From NCBI GenBank assembly GCA_050693035.1, contig JBOGWB010000090.1, forward strand, positions 1 through 54,305: a stretch of DNA of 54,305 nucleotides. Direction: 5' to 3'. Shown one piece after another: positions 25,176 through 33,862 of this stretch (positions are counted from its first letter, which is position 1; every line of letters begins with the position of its first letter). Below the pieces are notes generated by a model that was given only the letters and a program-made list of their open reading frames with translations, was not told the origin of the DNA and made no database searches. The translations under genes and the position numbers were made by a program. The stretch is from DASYVD01 sp050693035. Its GTDB lineage: Bacteria; Actinomycetota; UBA4738; CALAEC01.

Positions 25176-25949
25176 ATGTTCTACTGGATCCTCAAGCATC
25201 TGCTGGTAGGGCCGTTCCTGAGGCTGGTGTACCGGCCGAAGGCCACCGGCCTCGAGAACGTTCCCGAGACGGGCCCGGCCATCCTGGCCTCGAACCACCT
25301 CTCCTTCGTCGACAGCCTGTTCATCCCGGTGCTCCTGAAGCGGAAAGTGGTGTTCCTGGGCAAGTCCGACTACTTCGATTCCTGGCGCACTCGGTGGTTC
25401 GTTCGGTCGGTTGGCGTCATCCCGGTGCGCCGTGAGGGCGGGGCCGCCTCCGAGGCGGCGATCCGCGCAGGGATCAAGGTTCTCCAGGAGGGGAACATCG
25501 TCGCGATCTATCCGGAGGGTACCCGTAGTCCCGACGGCCGTCTCTACCGAGGGAAGACCGGCATTGCGCGGATGGCCCTGGAGGCTCAGGCGCCGGTGAT
25601 CCCGGTGTCCGTGAAGGGGACCGATCGGGTGATGCCCATCGGGGCCAGGGTTCCCCGGCTCCGCGGCCGGCTGGAGATCACCTACGGGGCGCCGCTCTTG
25701 TTCGAGCAGTACTACGACCGCCCCAAGGACCGGTTCGTGCTGCGTTCGGTCACCGACGAGATCATGTACGAGATCATGATGCTCTCGGACCAGGAGTACG
25801 TGGACGAGTACGCGTCGAAAGTGAAGAAGGATCTGGCCGCGACCCCCGCGACCCCCGGGACCCCCACGGCCGCAGCGACCGCCTCGGCGGAGGCGGAAGC
25901 CGAAGCGGCGCGAGAGCCGGCGCCGTCCGAGTCGCCCACCCCCGAGTAA
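25176..25949 (+). CDS. plsC: 1-acyl-glycerol-3-phosphate acyltransferase (PlsC-like)
   Basis: This 257-residue membrane-associated acyltransferase has the catalytic HX4D motif in NHLSFVD (His41, Asp46), the GVIPVRRE segment, the substrate-binding EGTRSPDGRLYRGKTG block and VIPVSVKG. It would acylate lysophosphatidic acid (or a related lysolipid) in phospholipid synthesis. The last 40 residues are a Pro/Ala/Glu-rich tail that looks disordered. GGGGAGAG precedes the ATG. It diverges from the miniprotein-response regulator operon across an 80-base gap. Confidence 0.9.
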   Translation: MFYWILKHLLVGPFLRLVYRPKATGLENVPETGPAILASNHLSFVDSLFIPVLLKRKVVFLGKSDYFDSWRTRWFVRSVGVIPVRREGGAASEAAIRAGIKVLQEGNIVAIYPEGTRSPDGRLYRGKTGIARMALEAQAPVIPVSVKGTDRVMPIGARVPRLRGRLEITYGAPLLFEQYYDRPKDRFVLRSVTDEIMYEIMMLSDQEYVDEYASKVKKDLAATPATPGTPTAAATASAEAEAEAAREPAPSESPTPE

Positions 25950-25973
25950 CGGGGCCGCTCCAGCCGGCCGGCG

Positions 25974-27467
25974 TCAATCCGGTCGTTCCCACCTCAGCGC
26001 TCGCTCCACGGCCCTGCGCCATCCCTCGTACCGGCGGTCGGCCTCCTTCCGGTCACCGGGAACGAACTCTTGGTCGAGCTGCCATACCGCGGCCACGTCG
26101 TCCTTCGACGACCACACCCCCGTCGCGAGGCCGGCGAGAAAGGCCGCTCCCAGCGCGGTGGTCTCCTGAACTGCGGCCCGGCGGACCGGGACGCCGAGAA
26201 CGTCCGCCTGGAACTGCATGAGGACGTCCATGACGCTGGCCCCGCCGTCGGCCTTCAGCCCGGACAGGGTTGTTCCGGCCGCCTGGGCCATGGCGTCGGC
26301 CACGTCCCGGGTCTGGTACGCGATGGCCTCCACGGCGGCTCGAACCAGGTGCTCGCGGGTGGTGCCGCGGGTGATGCCGCCGATCAAGCCGCGGGCATAG
26401 GGATCCCACCACGGCGCTCCCAGACCCGCCAGGGCCGGGACGAAGTAGACGCCGCCCGTGTCGGTCACCGAGGCGGCCAGCGGACCGGCCTCCTCGGACC
26501 TGACGATGATGCCGAGGCCGTCGCGGAGCCACTGGATGGCCGCGCCGGTGACGAAGATGGAGCCCTCCAGTGCGTAGCGCACGGCGTCAGCCTCGGAGTA
26601 CGCGATCGTCGTGAGCAACCCCGGGCCGCCGGCGGCCGGCTTCTCTCCCGTGTTGAGGAGGAGGAACGACCCGGTGCCGTAGGTGTTCTTCGCGTCGCCC
26701 GGTTCGAAGCACGCCTGCCCCACCAGGGCCGCCTGCTGGTCGCCGGCCACCCCCGTCACCGGGATCCGAGCCCCCAGGAAGGACTCCGGATCGGTCACCC
26801 CGAATTCGCCGACCGAGGGACGGACCTCGGGCAGCAGGGCCCTGGGGATGTCGAGCCGTTCCAGGAGTTCCTCGTCCCAAGAGAGCCGGTGGATGTCGAA
26901 CAGCATGGTCCGGGAGGCATTCGTGTGATCGGTGGCGTGGACGCGGCCGCCGGTGAGCCGGGCCATGAGATAGGCGTCGACGGTGCCGAAGGCCAGGCGG
27001 GAGGCCTCCGCGTTCGCTCGCAGGCCCTCCACCTCGTCGAGCAGCCAGGCCAGCTTGGTGGCCGAGAAATACGGGTCGATCAACAGCCCGGTCCGTTCGC
27101 GGATCGCCGGCTCCCATCCCTCTTCCCGGAGGACCCGGCACAGGGGAGCGGTCCTGCGGTCCTGCCACACGATGGCAGCGTGGGCCGCCTGGAGGGTGTG
27201 GCGGTCCCAGACGACGGTGGTCTCCCGCTGGTTCGTGATACCGATCGCGCTGAGGTCCCGGGCCTCGATCGCCGCGGCGGCGAGAGCCTCTTCGGCGGCC
27301 TCGACGGCGGAGACCCACCAGTCCTCGGGGTCGTGCTCCACCCAGCCGGGCCGGGGAAAGGACTGGGGGAACTCGCGGTAGCCGCGGGCCAGGACGCGCC
27401 CGCCCTCGTCGACGACCATCCCGCGGACGCCCGTGGTGCCGGCGTCGATCGACAGGATGCGGCTCAC
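25974..27467 (-). CDS. glpK: Glycerol kinase
   Basis: This 497-residue protein is a full-length FGGY-family glycerol kinase. It starts with ILSIDAGTTGVRGMVVD, has WQDRRTAPLC, the catalytic region VTGVAGDQQAAL, GTGSFLLLNTG and LKADGGASVMDVLMQFQADVLG. It phosphorylates glycerol to glycerol 3-phosphate with ATP, feeding both lipid synthesis and glycolysis. No glycerol facilitator or regulator is adjacent. It converges with plsC, 24 bases away. Confidence 0.95.
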   Translation of the reverse strand: MSRILSIDAGTTGVRGMVVDEGGRVLARGYREFPQSFPRPGWVEHDPEDWWVSAVEAAEEALAAAAIEARDLSAIGITNQRETTVVWDRHTLQAAHAAIVWQDRRTAPLCRVLREEGWEPAIRERTGLLIDPYFSATKLAWLLDEVEGLRANAEASRLAFGTVDAYLMARLTGGRVHATDHTNASRTMLFDIHRLSWDEELLERLDIPRALLPEVRPSVGEFGVTDPESFLGARIPVTGVAGDQQAALVGQACFEPGDAKNTYGTGSFLLLNTGEKPAAGGPGLLTTIAYSEADAVRYALEGSIFVTGAAIQWLRDGLGIIVRSEEAGPLAASVTDTGGVYFVPALAGLGAPWWDPYARGLIGGITRGTTREHLVRAAVEAIAYQTRDVADAMAQAAGTTLSGLKADGGASVMDVLMQFQADVLGVPVRRAAVQETTALGAAFLAGLATGVWSSKDDVAAVWQLDQEFVPGDRKEADRRYEGWRRAVERALRWERPD

Positions 27468-27524
27468 GCCGGTGAGGCTACCGGTGGTCTCTCGGTGGCG
27501 CCAGGGTGAGAGAGGGTTCCCGGG

Positions 27525-28568
27525 CTAGGTGCGCGAGAGGATGTCCACCTCGACGTGGGTCACGCCCACGCCAAGGTACTCGGCGGCGGCCATCGAGAGA
27601 TCGATGACTCTCCCGTCGATGTACGGGCCGCGGTCGTTCACCAGCACCACGGCGCACCTGTCCCCGCGGCGGACCCGGACGAACGAGTTGAGTGGCAGGG
27701 TCTTGTGGGCCGCGGTGAACAGACGAGGGTCGTAGATGGCTCCGGATGCCGTGTGGTTGCCGGCGAAGTCCCAGCCGTACCAGGAGGCGAGTCCGGAGAA
27801 CGTTTGGCCGGTCAGGCTGAGCGCCGGCGGGATCGCGCAGCCCCGTCCGCCGTTCTCCCCCAGCAAGGCGAGCAGCGCCTCGAGGTCCGCGTCGAGGTCG
27901 CCCACGAGGGCCTGCTCCTGCCGACCCCGGTCCCTGCGGGCCGCGGCCAACAGACGCCGCTCTTCCCGTTCGAGTTCCTCGACCTGGAGCCCGGCGGCCC
28001 GGGCGATGGCCTCCGCCTGAGCCAGCTTCGCCTGGAGCATCGCTCGGAGCGTGGCCAGCCGGGCCTCTCGACGCACGAGCCGTTCTCGTTCGCGTTGTAC
28101 CGACCGGCGAGCGGAGCGAGCCTGCGTCCGGTCCTTCAGGACGTCGACCGCCTCGTCCACGTCGGCCTCCAGGACGTGCTCGATGAGGAGGTCGGCCGAA
28201 TGGAGGTCCGCGAACGTGCCCGCCTGCGTGATGGCTTGGAGGTACGCGGCCAGGATGGCGCCGGGGCCGGCCCGGTAGGCGGCGTTGGCTCGGTCCTCGA
28301 GCACACCCCGGGCAGCCTCCAGCTCAGACTGGACGGACATCTCGTGACGGTAGGCGTCGAGGAGCCGCGCCGCCATCTCCTGGGCCTCGGCCTCGAGGCG
28401 CCGGTAGCGCTGGGACAACACGCGGATGTCGTTCGTCATGCGGTGGACCCGAGCCTCGGCGACGTCGCGATCCCTGCGAGCCTCCTCGAGGTCGTCGAGC
28501 GTCTGAGCCCCTGCCCACGCCGGGGACAGGAGCACGAGCGTGACGGCGAGCGTGGCTGCCTTGCGCAT
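27525..28568 (-). CDS. Secreted RlpA-like protein with coiled-coil N-terminus
   Basis: This 347-residue protein starts with a clear signal peptide (about 20 residues ending near PAWAGA). A long charged, Arg/Glu/Ala-rich region follows (about 25-235) that should form coiled coils. The last 90 residues are a double-psi beta-barrel of the RlpA type, with GLASWYG, FTAAHKTLPLNSFVRV, VNDRGPYIDGRVIDLSMAAA. RlpA domains cut or bind peptidoglycan lacking stem peptides. The catalytic-type Asp and His of RlpA are visible. The coiled coil suggests complex formation at the septum or wall. It diverges from the phosphofructokinase gene. Confidence 0.85.
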   Translation of the reverse strand: MRKAATLAVTLVLLSPAWAGAQTLDDLEEARRDRDVAEARVHRMTNDIRVLSQRYRRLEAEAQEMAARLLDAYRHEMSVQSELEAARGVLEDRANAAYRAGPGAILAAYLQAITQAGTFADLHSADLLIEHVLEADVDEAVDVLKDRTQARSARRSVQRERERLVRREARLATLRAMLQAKLAQAEAIARAAGLQVEELEREERRLLAAARRDRGRQEQALVGDLDADLEALLALLGENGGRGCAIPPALSLTGQTFSGLASWYGWDFAGNHTASGAIYDPRLFTAAHKTLPLNSFVRVRRGDRCAVVLVNDRGPYIDGRVIDLSMAAAEYLGVGVTHVEVDILSRT

Positions 28569-28657
28569 GTGTGTCGGCCCTCATGAACCATCGGCACCGA
28601 TCCATCCGTGCCTGAGGCATCGGGAGGAGCCCCAGAGGCCGCGGCGGGCCGGCCCCG

Positions 28658-28663
28658 TAGAAT
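28658..28663 (+). promoter_or_regulatory. -10 element of pfk gene
   Basis: TAGAAT lies 35 bases before the GTG at 28699 and would give a leader of about 29 bases containing ACGGGAAC as a weak ribosome binding site. Confidence 0.4.
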
Positions 28664-28698
28664 GGCCGTCAAGCGCACCTCATCCAGACGGGAACGAC

Positions 28699-29730
28699 GT
28701 GGCGAGGATCGGCATCCTGAACGGCGGTGGCGACTGCCCCGGACTCAACGCGGTCATCCGGGCCGTGGTCCGCAAGGGGACCGAGCGCTACGGCAACGTG
28801 ATCGTGGGGTTCCGCGACGGCTACCGGGGGGTCCTCGACGGGGCCGTCACGGAGCTCACGCCCGAAAGCGCTCGAGGGATCCTTCACCGGGGCGGGACGA
28901 TACTGGGAACCTCCCGGGTGGATCCCTTCCGGGTCGATGGTGGTCTGGACCGCATCCGGCAGAACCTCCACTCCTTCGAGGTCGAAGGGCTCATCGTGAT
29001 CGGCGGTGAGGGAACCATGGGAACCGGCGCCAAGCTTGCGGCCGAGGGCGTCAACATCGTTGGGGTCCCCAAGACGATCGACAACGACCTGGCGGGAACG
29101 GACTTCACATTCGGGTTCGACACGGCCGTCCAGGTCGCCACCGACGCCATCGACCGACTCCACACCACCGCTGAGAGCCACAATCGGGTCATGGTCGTGG
29201 AGGTGATGGGACGCCAGGCGGGCTGGATCGGCGTGTACGCCGGCCTGGCCGGGGGAGCAGACGTCATCCTCATCCCGGAGCACCCCTTCGACATCGCCGA
29301 GGTCTGCGACCATCTGCGCCACCGGCATTCGCGAGGACACCTGTTCTCGATCGTCGTGGTCTCCGAGGGCGCCCGGCCCATGCAGGGCACCATGGCAGAG
29401 CCCGAGTACGAGAAGGACGAGTTCGGCCGGCCCCGCCTGGGCGGGATCTCCAACCTGATCGCGCAGGAGATCCAGCAACGCACCGGGTTCGACACTCGGG
29501 TGCACATCCTCGGCTATGTCCAGCGCGGCGGCTCGCCGACGGCCTACGACCGCGTGCTGGCGACCCGGTTCGGCGTTGCCGCCATCGACCTCGCGTCGAA
29601 GGGGACGTGGGGGAGGATGGTGTCCCTTCGCGGGCAGGATGTGGTGGACGTCCCGCTGGACGACGCGGTGTCGAAGCCGAAGCTCGTCCCGGACGAGCTC
29701 TACGAGGTGGCCGAGGTCTTCTTCGGGTAG
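28699..29730 (+). CDS. pfkA: 6-phosphofructokinase, ATP-type with Lys signature
   Basis: This 343-residue PfkA-family enzyme has GGDCPGLNAVIRA at the start, GGEGTMGTG at residues 102-110, the catalytic PKTIDND at 124-130 with Asp128, and VEVMGRQAGWI. It has Gly at the position that separates ATP-using (Gly) from pyrophosphate-using (Asp) enzymes, while Lys125 is the residue usual in the pyrophosphate type. This Gly/Lys combination is known from actinomycete ATP-dependent enzymes, so ATP use is inferred. A long open frame upstream was rejected; the GTG at 28699 gives the normal start. Confidence 0.93.
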   Translation: MARIGILNGGGDCPGLNAVIRAVVRKGTERYGNVIVGFRDGYRGVLDGAVTELTPESARGILHRGGTILGTSRVDPFRVDGGLDRIRQNLHSFEVEGLIVIGGEGTMGTGAKLAAEGVNIVGVPKTIDNDLAGTDFTFGFDTAVQVATDAIDRLHTTAESHNRVMVVEVMGRQAGWIGVYAGLAGGADVILIPEHPFDIAEVCDHLRHRHSRGHLFSIVVVSEGARPMQGTMAEPEYEKDEFGRPRLGGISNLIAQEIQQRTGFDTRVHILGYVQRGGSPTAYDRVLATRFGVAAIDLASKGTWGRMVSLRGQDVVDVPLDDAVSKPKLVPDELYEVAEVFFG

Positions 29731-29733
29731 GCT
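29728..29733 (+). promoter_or_regulatory. -10 element overlapping pfk stop
   Basis: TAGGCT includes the TAG stop of the phosphofructokinase gene and ends nine bases before the ATG at 29743. Confidence 0.3.
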
Positions 29734-29742
29734 GGCACGGCC

Positions 29743-29907
29743 ATGGCCACGGTGCGGTGTCCGTCCTGCGGCGACGAGATCGTCCCCCTGCCCGTCGAGC
29801 GGGAAGAAGGACCCACCCAGTACGTCTGCCCATCGTGCCGCACCATCCTCGCGGTCGACGTGATCGACCAGTACGAGGCACTCGAGGAAGAGGAAGCCTC
29901 CGGCTAG
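29743..29907 (+). CDS. Tiny zinc-ribbon protein (54 aa)
   Basis: A 54-residue protein has two knuckles, VRCPSCGDE (Cys6, Cys9) and YVCPSCRTI (Cys29, Cys32), that form one zinc ribbon, plus an acidic Glu-rich tail. It sits between phosphofructokinase (12 bases) and the ornithine cyclodeaminase-like gene (9 bases). The function is unknown. It is one of several such proteins in the window. Confidence 0.65.
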   Translation: MATVRCPSCGDEIVPLPVEREEGPTQYVCPSCRTILAVDVIDQYEALEEEEASG

Positions 29908-29916
29908 GGCTCGGCC

Positions 29917-30915
29917 ATGGAGATCACCGTCCTCAACCAGGACGAGGTTCGGGAGCTCCTCCCCATGAGGGAGTGCATCGAGGTCATGGATGCGGCGCTG
30001 CGGTCGCTGGCCCGGGGAGAGGTGCTCCTTCCGCTTCGCCAGATCACGTGGCTCCCCGACGGACGAAGCGCGCTGGCGACGATGCCGGCCTACGCCGGTC
30101 ACCTCGGGGCGGTGGGGGTGAAAGTCATCACGGTGTTCCCCGGGAACGAAGGTTCGGAGCTCGACGCCCACCAGGGGGCGGTGCTCCTGTTCGAGTCGGA
30201 GCGAGGCCGCCCCCTCCTGCTCTGCGACGCCACCGAGGTGACCGCTGTTCGGACCGCGGCGGTGAGCGGCGTCGCCACCGACCACCTGGCCCGGGAAGAC
30301 GCGAGAGACGTGGCCATCCTGGGCTCGGGAACGCAAGCCCGTTCGCATGTCGAAGCGATGCTGGCCGTGCGAGACGTGCGGAGCATCCGGGTGTGGAGCC
30401 GGTCAGGAGATCGCGCCCGGGCGTTCGCGGAGCGAGAGTCGCGGGCTCGCGGACTCAGGATCGAAGCCGTTCCAACGGCAGAGGAAGCGGTGCGCCGGGC
30501 GGACATCGTCTGCACGACGACCTCCGCTCGCGAGCCGGTGCTCCTCGGCGAGTGGTTGCGTCCCGGGACCCACGTCAACGCGGTGGGGTTCTCCGGCCCC
30601 CGCGGGCGAGAGGTCGACGGCGAGACGGTGGCCCGAGCACGTCTCTACGTGGATCGTCGCGAATCGGCGGTGAGCGAGAAGGGCGACGTCGTCATGGCCG
30701 TCGAGGAGGGAGCCATCGGAGAAGACCACATCGCCGGGGAGCTCGGTGAGGTCCTGGTCGGCGCCGCCCCGGGCCGCTCCTCGCCCGAAGAGGTCACGCT
30801 GTTCGAGTCCGCCGGGCTGGCCATCGAGGACCTCGCCGCCGCCCACCACCTGCACCGCAAGGCGGCCGAGAAGGGGATCGGGACCCGGGTGGAGCTCGGA
30901 GGCCGGCGGAGCTGA
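29917..30915 (+). CDS. Ornithine cyclodeaminase / mu-crystallin family protein
   Basis: This 332-residue NAD(P)-dependent enzyme has the family's N-terminal LNQDEVRELLPMRECIEVMDAA pattern, RTAAVSGVATDHLAR, the Rossmann loop ILGSGTQARSHVEAM and the C-terminal EVTLFESAGLAIEDLAAA. Family members include ornithine cyclodeaminase, alanine dehydrogenase and imine reductases, so the substrate is open. It overlaps the next gene (TGATG) and is the first of three amino-acid enzymes in a row. Confidence 0.87.
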   Translation: MEITVLNQDEVRELLPMRECIEVMDAALRSLARGEVLLPLRQITWLPDGRSALATMPAYAGHLGAVGVKVITVFPGNEGSELDAHQGAVLLFESERGRPLLLCDATEVTAVRTAAVSGVATDHLAREDARDVAILGSGTQARSHVEAMLAVRDVRSIRVWSRSGDRARAFAERESRARGLRIEAVPTAEEAVRRADIVCTTTSAREPVLLGEWLRPGTHVNAVGFSGPRGREVDGETVARARLYVDRRESAVSEKGDVVMAVEEGAIGEDHIAGELGEVLVGAAPGRSSPEEVTLFESAGLAIEDLAAAHHLHRKAAEKGIGTRVELGGRRS

Positions 30916-31898
30916 TGGCGTCGAGCTCGGAGGAGGCGGTGGCGGCCGGGCCGATCTCCTTCGAGGAGATCGAGGCGGCCGGGGAGCGACTGGCCGGCTC
31001 GGTCATCCGGACGCCGCTGGTGCGGCTGGGCGTGCAGGACGCACCGGCGGAGGTCTACCTCAAGCTCGAGAGCCTCCAGCCGACCGGGTCGTTCAAGGTT
31101 CGAGGGGCGGGCAACGCCCTGGCGCTGGCGGACCCCCAGCAGGTTGCCGCCGGCGTATGGACGTCGAGCGCCGGGAACATGGCGCAAGCGCTGGCGTGGC
31201 ACGCCCGGCGGCGAAGGCTCCCGTGCAGGGTGGTGGTTCCCGACACGGCGCCCGGGACGAAGCTGGAGGGCGTTCGCCGCCTGGGAGGGACCATCGAGGA
31301 GGTCCCGTTCGCCGAATGGATCGAGCTCTTCAGCACGCGGCAGCGGAACGGGATGCAGGGGCTGTTCGTCCACCCCTTCAGCGACCGAGCGGTCATGGCG
31401 GGCAACGGGACGATCGGCGTGGAGATCCTGGAGGATCTGCCGGACGTCGACGCCGTCCTCATCCCCTACGGCGGCGGCGGCCTCTCGTGCGGGATCGCGT
31501 CGGCTCTGCGCGTCCAGAAGCCGGGAGTGAAGATCTACGCGTGCGAGATCGGCACGGCGGCTCCCCTGGCGCCATCGCTGGCGGCGGGAGAGCCGGTGGA
31601 GGTCCCGTTCTCTCCGAGCTTCGTCGATGGGATCGGTGCCCCGGTGGTCTTCCCGGAGATGTTCCCCCTGGCGTCGAAGCTGTTCGACGGCTCGCTGGTC
31701 GTCGACATCCCCGAGGTGGCGCAGACCGTCCGGATCATGGCCGAGCGCAACCGGGTCATCACCGAGGGGGCCGGCGCCGTGCCGGTGGCCGCGGCGCTTG
31801 AGGGGATGGCCGGGGGTGGAAAGGTCGTCTGCGTGGTCTCCGGGGGGAACATCGACTCGGCCAAGCTGACCACGATCCTTCAGGGAGGAACGCCGTGA
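30915..31898 (+). CDS. Threonine/serine dehydratase (PLP fold II)
   Basis: This 327-residue enzyme is a fold-type II PLP protein. It has the Schiff-base Lys in LQPTGSFKVRGAGNAL, SAGNMAQALAW as the substrate loop and YGGGGLSCG as the phosphate-binding Gly loop. It lacks the C-terminal regulatory domain of biosynthetic IlvA, so it resembles catabolic TdcB-like enzymes that convert threonine to 2-oxobutyrate and ammonia. It overlaps the gene before it by one base (TGATG) and the threonine aldolase gene after it (GTGA). Confidence 0.87.
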   Translation: MASSSEEAVAAGPISFEEIEAAGERLAGSVIRTPLVRLGVQDAPAEVYLKLESLQPTGSFKVRGAGNALALADPQQVAAGVWTSSAGNMAQALAWHARRRRLPCRVVVPDTAPGTKLEGVRRLGGTIEEVPFAEWIELFSTRQRNGMQGLFVHPFSDRAVMAGNGTIGVEILEDLPDVDAVLIPYGGGGLSCGIASALRVQKPGVKIYACEIGTAAPLAPSLAAGEPVEVPFSPSFVDGIGAPVVFPEMFPLASKLFDGSLVVDIPEVAQTVRIMAERNRVITEGAGAVPVAAALEGMAGGGKVVCVVSGGNIDSAKLTTILQGGTP

Positions 31899-32932
31899 GC
31901 GTGGTCGACCTCCGATCCGACACCGTCACCCGTCCCACCGACGCCATGCGAAAGGCCATGGCGGAGGCGGAGGTAGGGGACGACCTGTTCGGCGACGATC
32001 CCACCGTCCGCAGGCTCCAGGAGCGGGCCGCCGAGATCATGGGCAAGGATGCCGCCACGTACGCGCCGTCGGGGACGATGTGCAACCAGATCGCGCTCCG
32101 TACGCTGGTTCGGCACGGCCACGAGGCCATCGCCGAGGCCACCGCCCACGTGATCACCGTGGAGAAGATCAGCGCGGCGACGTTGTCGGGGGTGACCTAC
32201 CGGCCCATCCCCGGCGTCCGTGGATTGATCACCGCCGAGCAGGTGACGAACGCGCTACGGCCCGAGCTCGACCCCCTTCGCACCCGGGTCGTCGACCTGG
32301 TGGCTGTGGAGAACACCCACCAGGTGGGTGGGGGAAGCGTGATGCCCCTCGAGAAGCTCCGGGAGATCCGCCGGGTGGCGCAGGACGCCGGACTCCGCCT
32401 GTATCTCGATGGGGCCCGGATCTTCAACGCCTCGGTGGCCTCGGGCGTCGGCGTAGCAGACTTCGCTGCGGAGGCCGACGCCATGATGTTCTGCCTGTCG
32501 AAGGGGCTCGGGGCTCCGATCGGGTCGTTGCTGTGCGGGCCGGCCGACTTCGTCGACGAGGCCCGGCGGGTCCGGATCCAGTTCGGCGGGGGATGGCGCC
32601 AGGCGGGCGTGGTCGCGGCGGCCGGGCTGGTCGCGCTGGAGGAGGGCCCGGGGCGTCTCCACGAGGACCACGAGAACGCGAAACGACTGGCGGAAGGGGT
32701 GGCGGAGCTGTTTCCCGGCGCGGCGGACGTCGAGGCGGTGGAAACCAACATCCTGTTCGTCAACCACGAGGCCGTGGGGATGTCACCATCCGAGATCGTG
32801 GCCCGGCTCCAGATCGAGGGGGTCTTGGCGGGCATCGTCACCGGGCGGGTTCGGATGCTCACCCATCGCGACGTGTCGACCGCCGACATCGACCGCGCCC
32901 TCGGCGCGTGGAAGACGCTCCGCGCCGCGTAA
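31895..32932 (+). CDS. ltaE: Low-specificity L-threonine aldolase
   Basis: This 345-residue fold-type I PLP enzyme has the family start VVDLRSDTVTRPTDAMRKAM and GDDLFGDDPTVRRLQ. The middle contains VENTHQVGGGSVMPL and LYLDGARIFNA, and FCLSKGLGAPIGS carries the catalytic Lys. It splits threonine or allo-threonine to glycine and acetaldehyde. With the dehydratase it gives two routes for threonine breakdown. The GTG start overlaps the dehydratase stop. A TACGCT element at 32974 in the gap that follows (90 bases) has no gene in a suitable position. Confidence 0.9.
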   Translation: MSVVDLRSDTVTRPTDAMRKAMAEAEVGDDLFGDDPTVRRLQERAAEIMGKDAATYAPSGTMCNQIALRTLVRHGHEAIAEATAHVITVEKISAATLSGVTYRPIPGVRGLITAEQVTNALRPELDPLRTRVVDLVAVENTHQVGGGSVMPLEKLREIRRVAQDAGLRLYLDGARIFNASVASGVGVADFAAEADAMMFCLSKGLGAPIGSLLCGPADFVDEARRVRIQFGGGWRQAGVVAAAGLVALEEGPGRLHEDHENAKRLAEGVAELFPGAADVEAVETNILFVNHEAVGMSPSEIVARLQIEGVLAGIVTGRVRMLTHRDVSTADIDRALGAWKTLRAA

Positions 32933-33022
32933 CGCACTCGTCGGGAGGAGGGTCTACCAGTGTCCGGGCCTGCGGTACGCTTCGGGAGCCGGGCGAGGGT
33001 CACTGCCCCTGAGAGCTTCCGC

Positions 33023-33862
33023 CTATCCCAGCCCGGCGAGCTGGCGGAGGCGGGCCACGTTCCTCTTGTGGTCTTCGAGCTTCCCCGGGGTCTCCACGAG
33101 AACGGCGCACCCCCTCACCGCCGGCTCGGCCAGGATGGCCCGGAATCCGCGATCGCCGATGAACCCGTGACCCACGTGCTCATGGCGGTCGAGGCGTGAG
33201 CCCCGAGGGAACTTCGCGTCGTTCGCGTGCAGGACCCTGAGCCGTCCGGACAGACGGTGCTTCCGGAGCTCCGCGAACGCGTCCCTTACTCCGCGGGAGG
33301 TGTCCAGCGCGTAGCCCGCCGCGAACAGGTGGCACGTATCGACGCACAGCCACACGCGGGGGAGGGGCCCGATGGTCTCCAGGAGCTCGGCGGCCTGGGG
33401 GATGGTGGAGGCCACCGTGCCGGCACCCCCGGCGGTCAGCTCGAGCACGAGCTCGGGGCCCTCGAGCTCACCGGTGATCGAGTGCACCGCCCGCGCTGCG
33501 CGCTCAAGGGCGGCTGGACGTTCGCCGGGCCCACCGGCGCCGGCGTGCACGACCAGGCCGTCGGCCCCGAGCAGCGCCACCGCGTCCATCTCTTGCCGGG
33601 CCAGCTCGACGGATCGGCGCCAGAACTCGGCATCCGGCGACGCGATGTTCACGAGGTAGGTGGTGTGGCCGTAGACGGGCCCGATCCGGGCGGCCAGGCG
33701 CCGCTCGACGAACTCCCGGGCGTCGGCGTCGGAGACCCGGGGAGGCGCCCACGCCCGAGGGTTCGACACGAACACCTGGATGGCCTGAGCGCCGCACTGC
33801 TTCGCCGCTTCGACCGCCCAGGCGAACCGCCCCCGGGTGGGGACGTGGGCACCCAGTCGCAT
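33023..33862 (-). CDS. nfo: Deoxyribonuclease IV (AP endonuclease)
   Basis: This 279-residue TIM-barrel endonuclease has the start MRLGAHVPTRGRFAWAVEAA, YGHTTYLVNIASPD, VVHAGAG, the metal-binding VDTCHLFAAGYALD and HANDAKFPRGSRLDRHEHVGHG. These cover the three-zinc site of the Nfo family. It cuts DNA 5' to abasic sites in base-excision repair. Its start overlaps the stop of the PASTA kinase gene by one base (TGATG), so it is translationally coupled to the kinase, an unusual arrangement. Confidence 0.92.
   Translation of the reverse strand: MRLGAHVPTRGRFAWAVEAAKQCGAQAIQVFVSNPRAWAPPRVSDADAREFVERRLAARIGPVYGHTTYLVNIASPDAEFWRRSVELARQEMDAVALLGADGLVVHAGAGGPGERPAALERAARAVHSITGELEGPELVLELTAGGAGTVASTIPQAAELLETIGPLPRVWLCVDTCHLFAAGYALDTSRGVRDAFAELRKHRLSGRLRVLHANDAKFPRGSRLDRHEHVGHGFIGDRGFRAILAEPAVRGCAVLVETPGKLEDHKRNVARLRQLAGLG

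Noticed and set aside
28699..29730. Pyrophosphate-dependent phosphofructokinase.
   Set aside because: Lys125 fits, but the key position in GGEGT is Gly rather than the Asp of pyrophosphate enzymes; the Gly/Lys combination is known from ATP-using actinomycete enzymes.
32933..33022. Possible small RNA or leaderless gene after TACGCT at 32974.
   Set aside because: No start codon at the right distance, no tRNA-like fold and no terminator; the gap lies between convergent genes.
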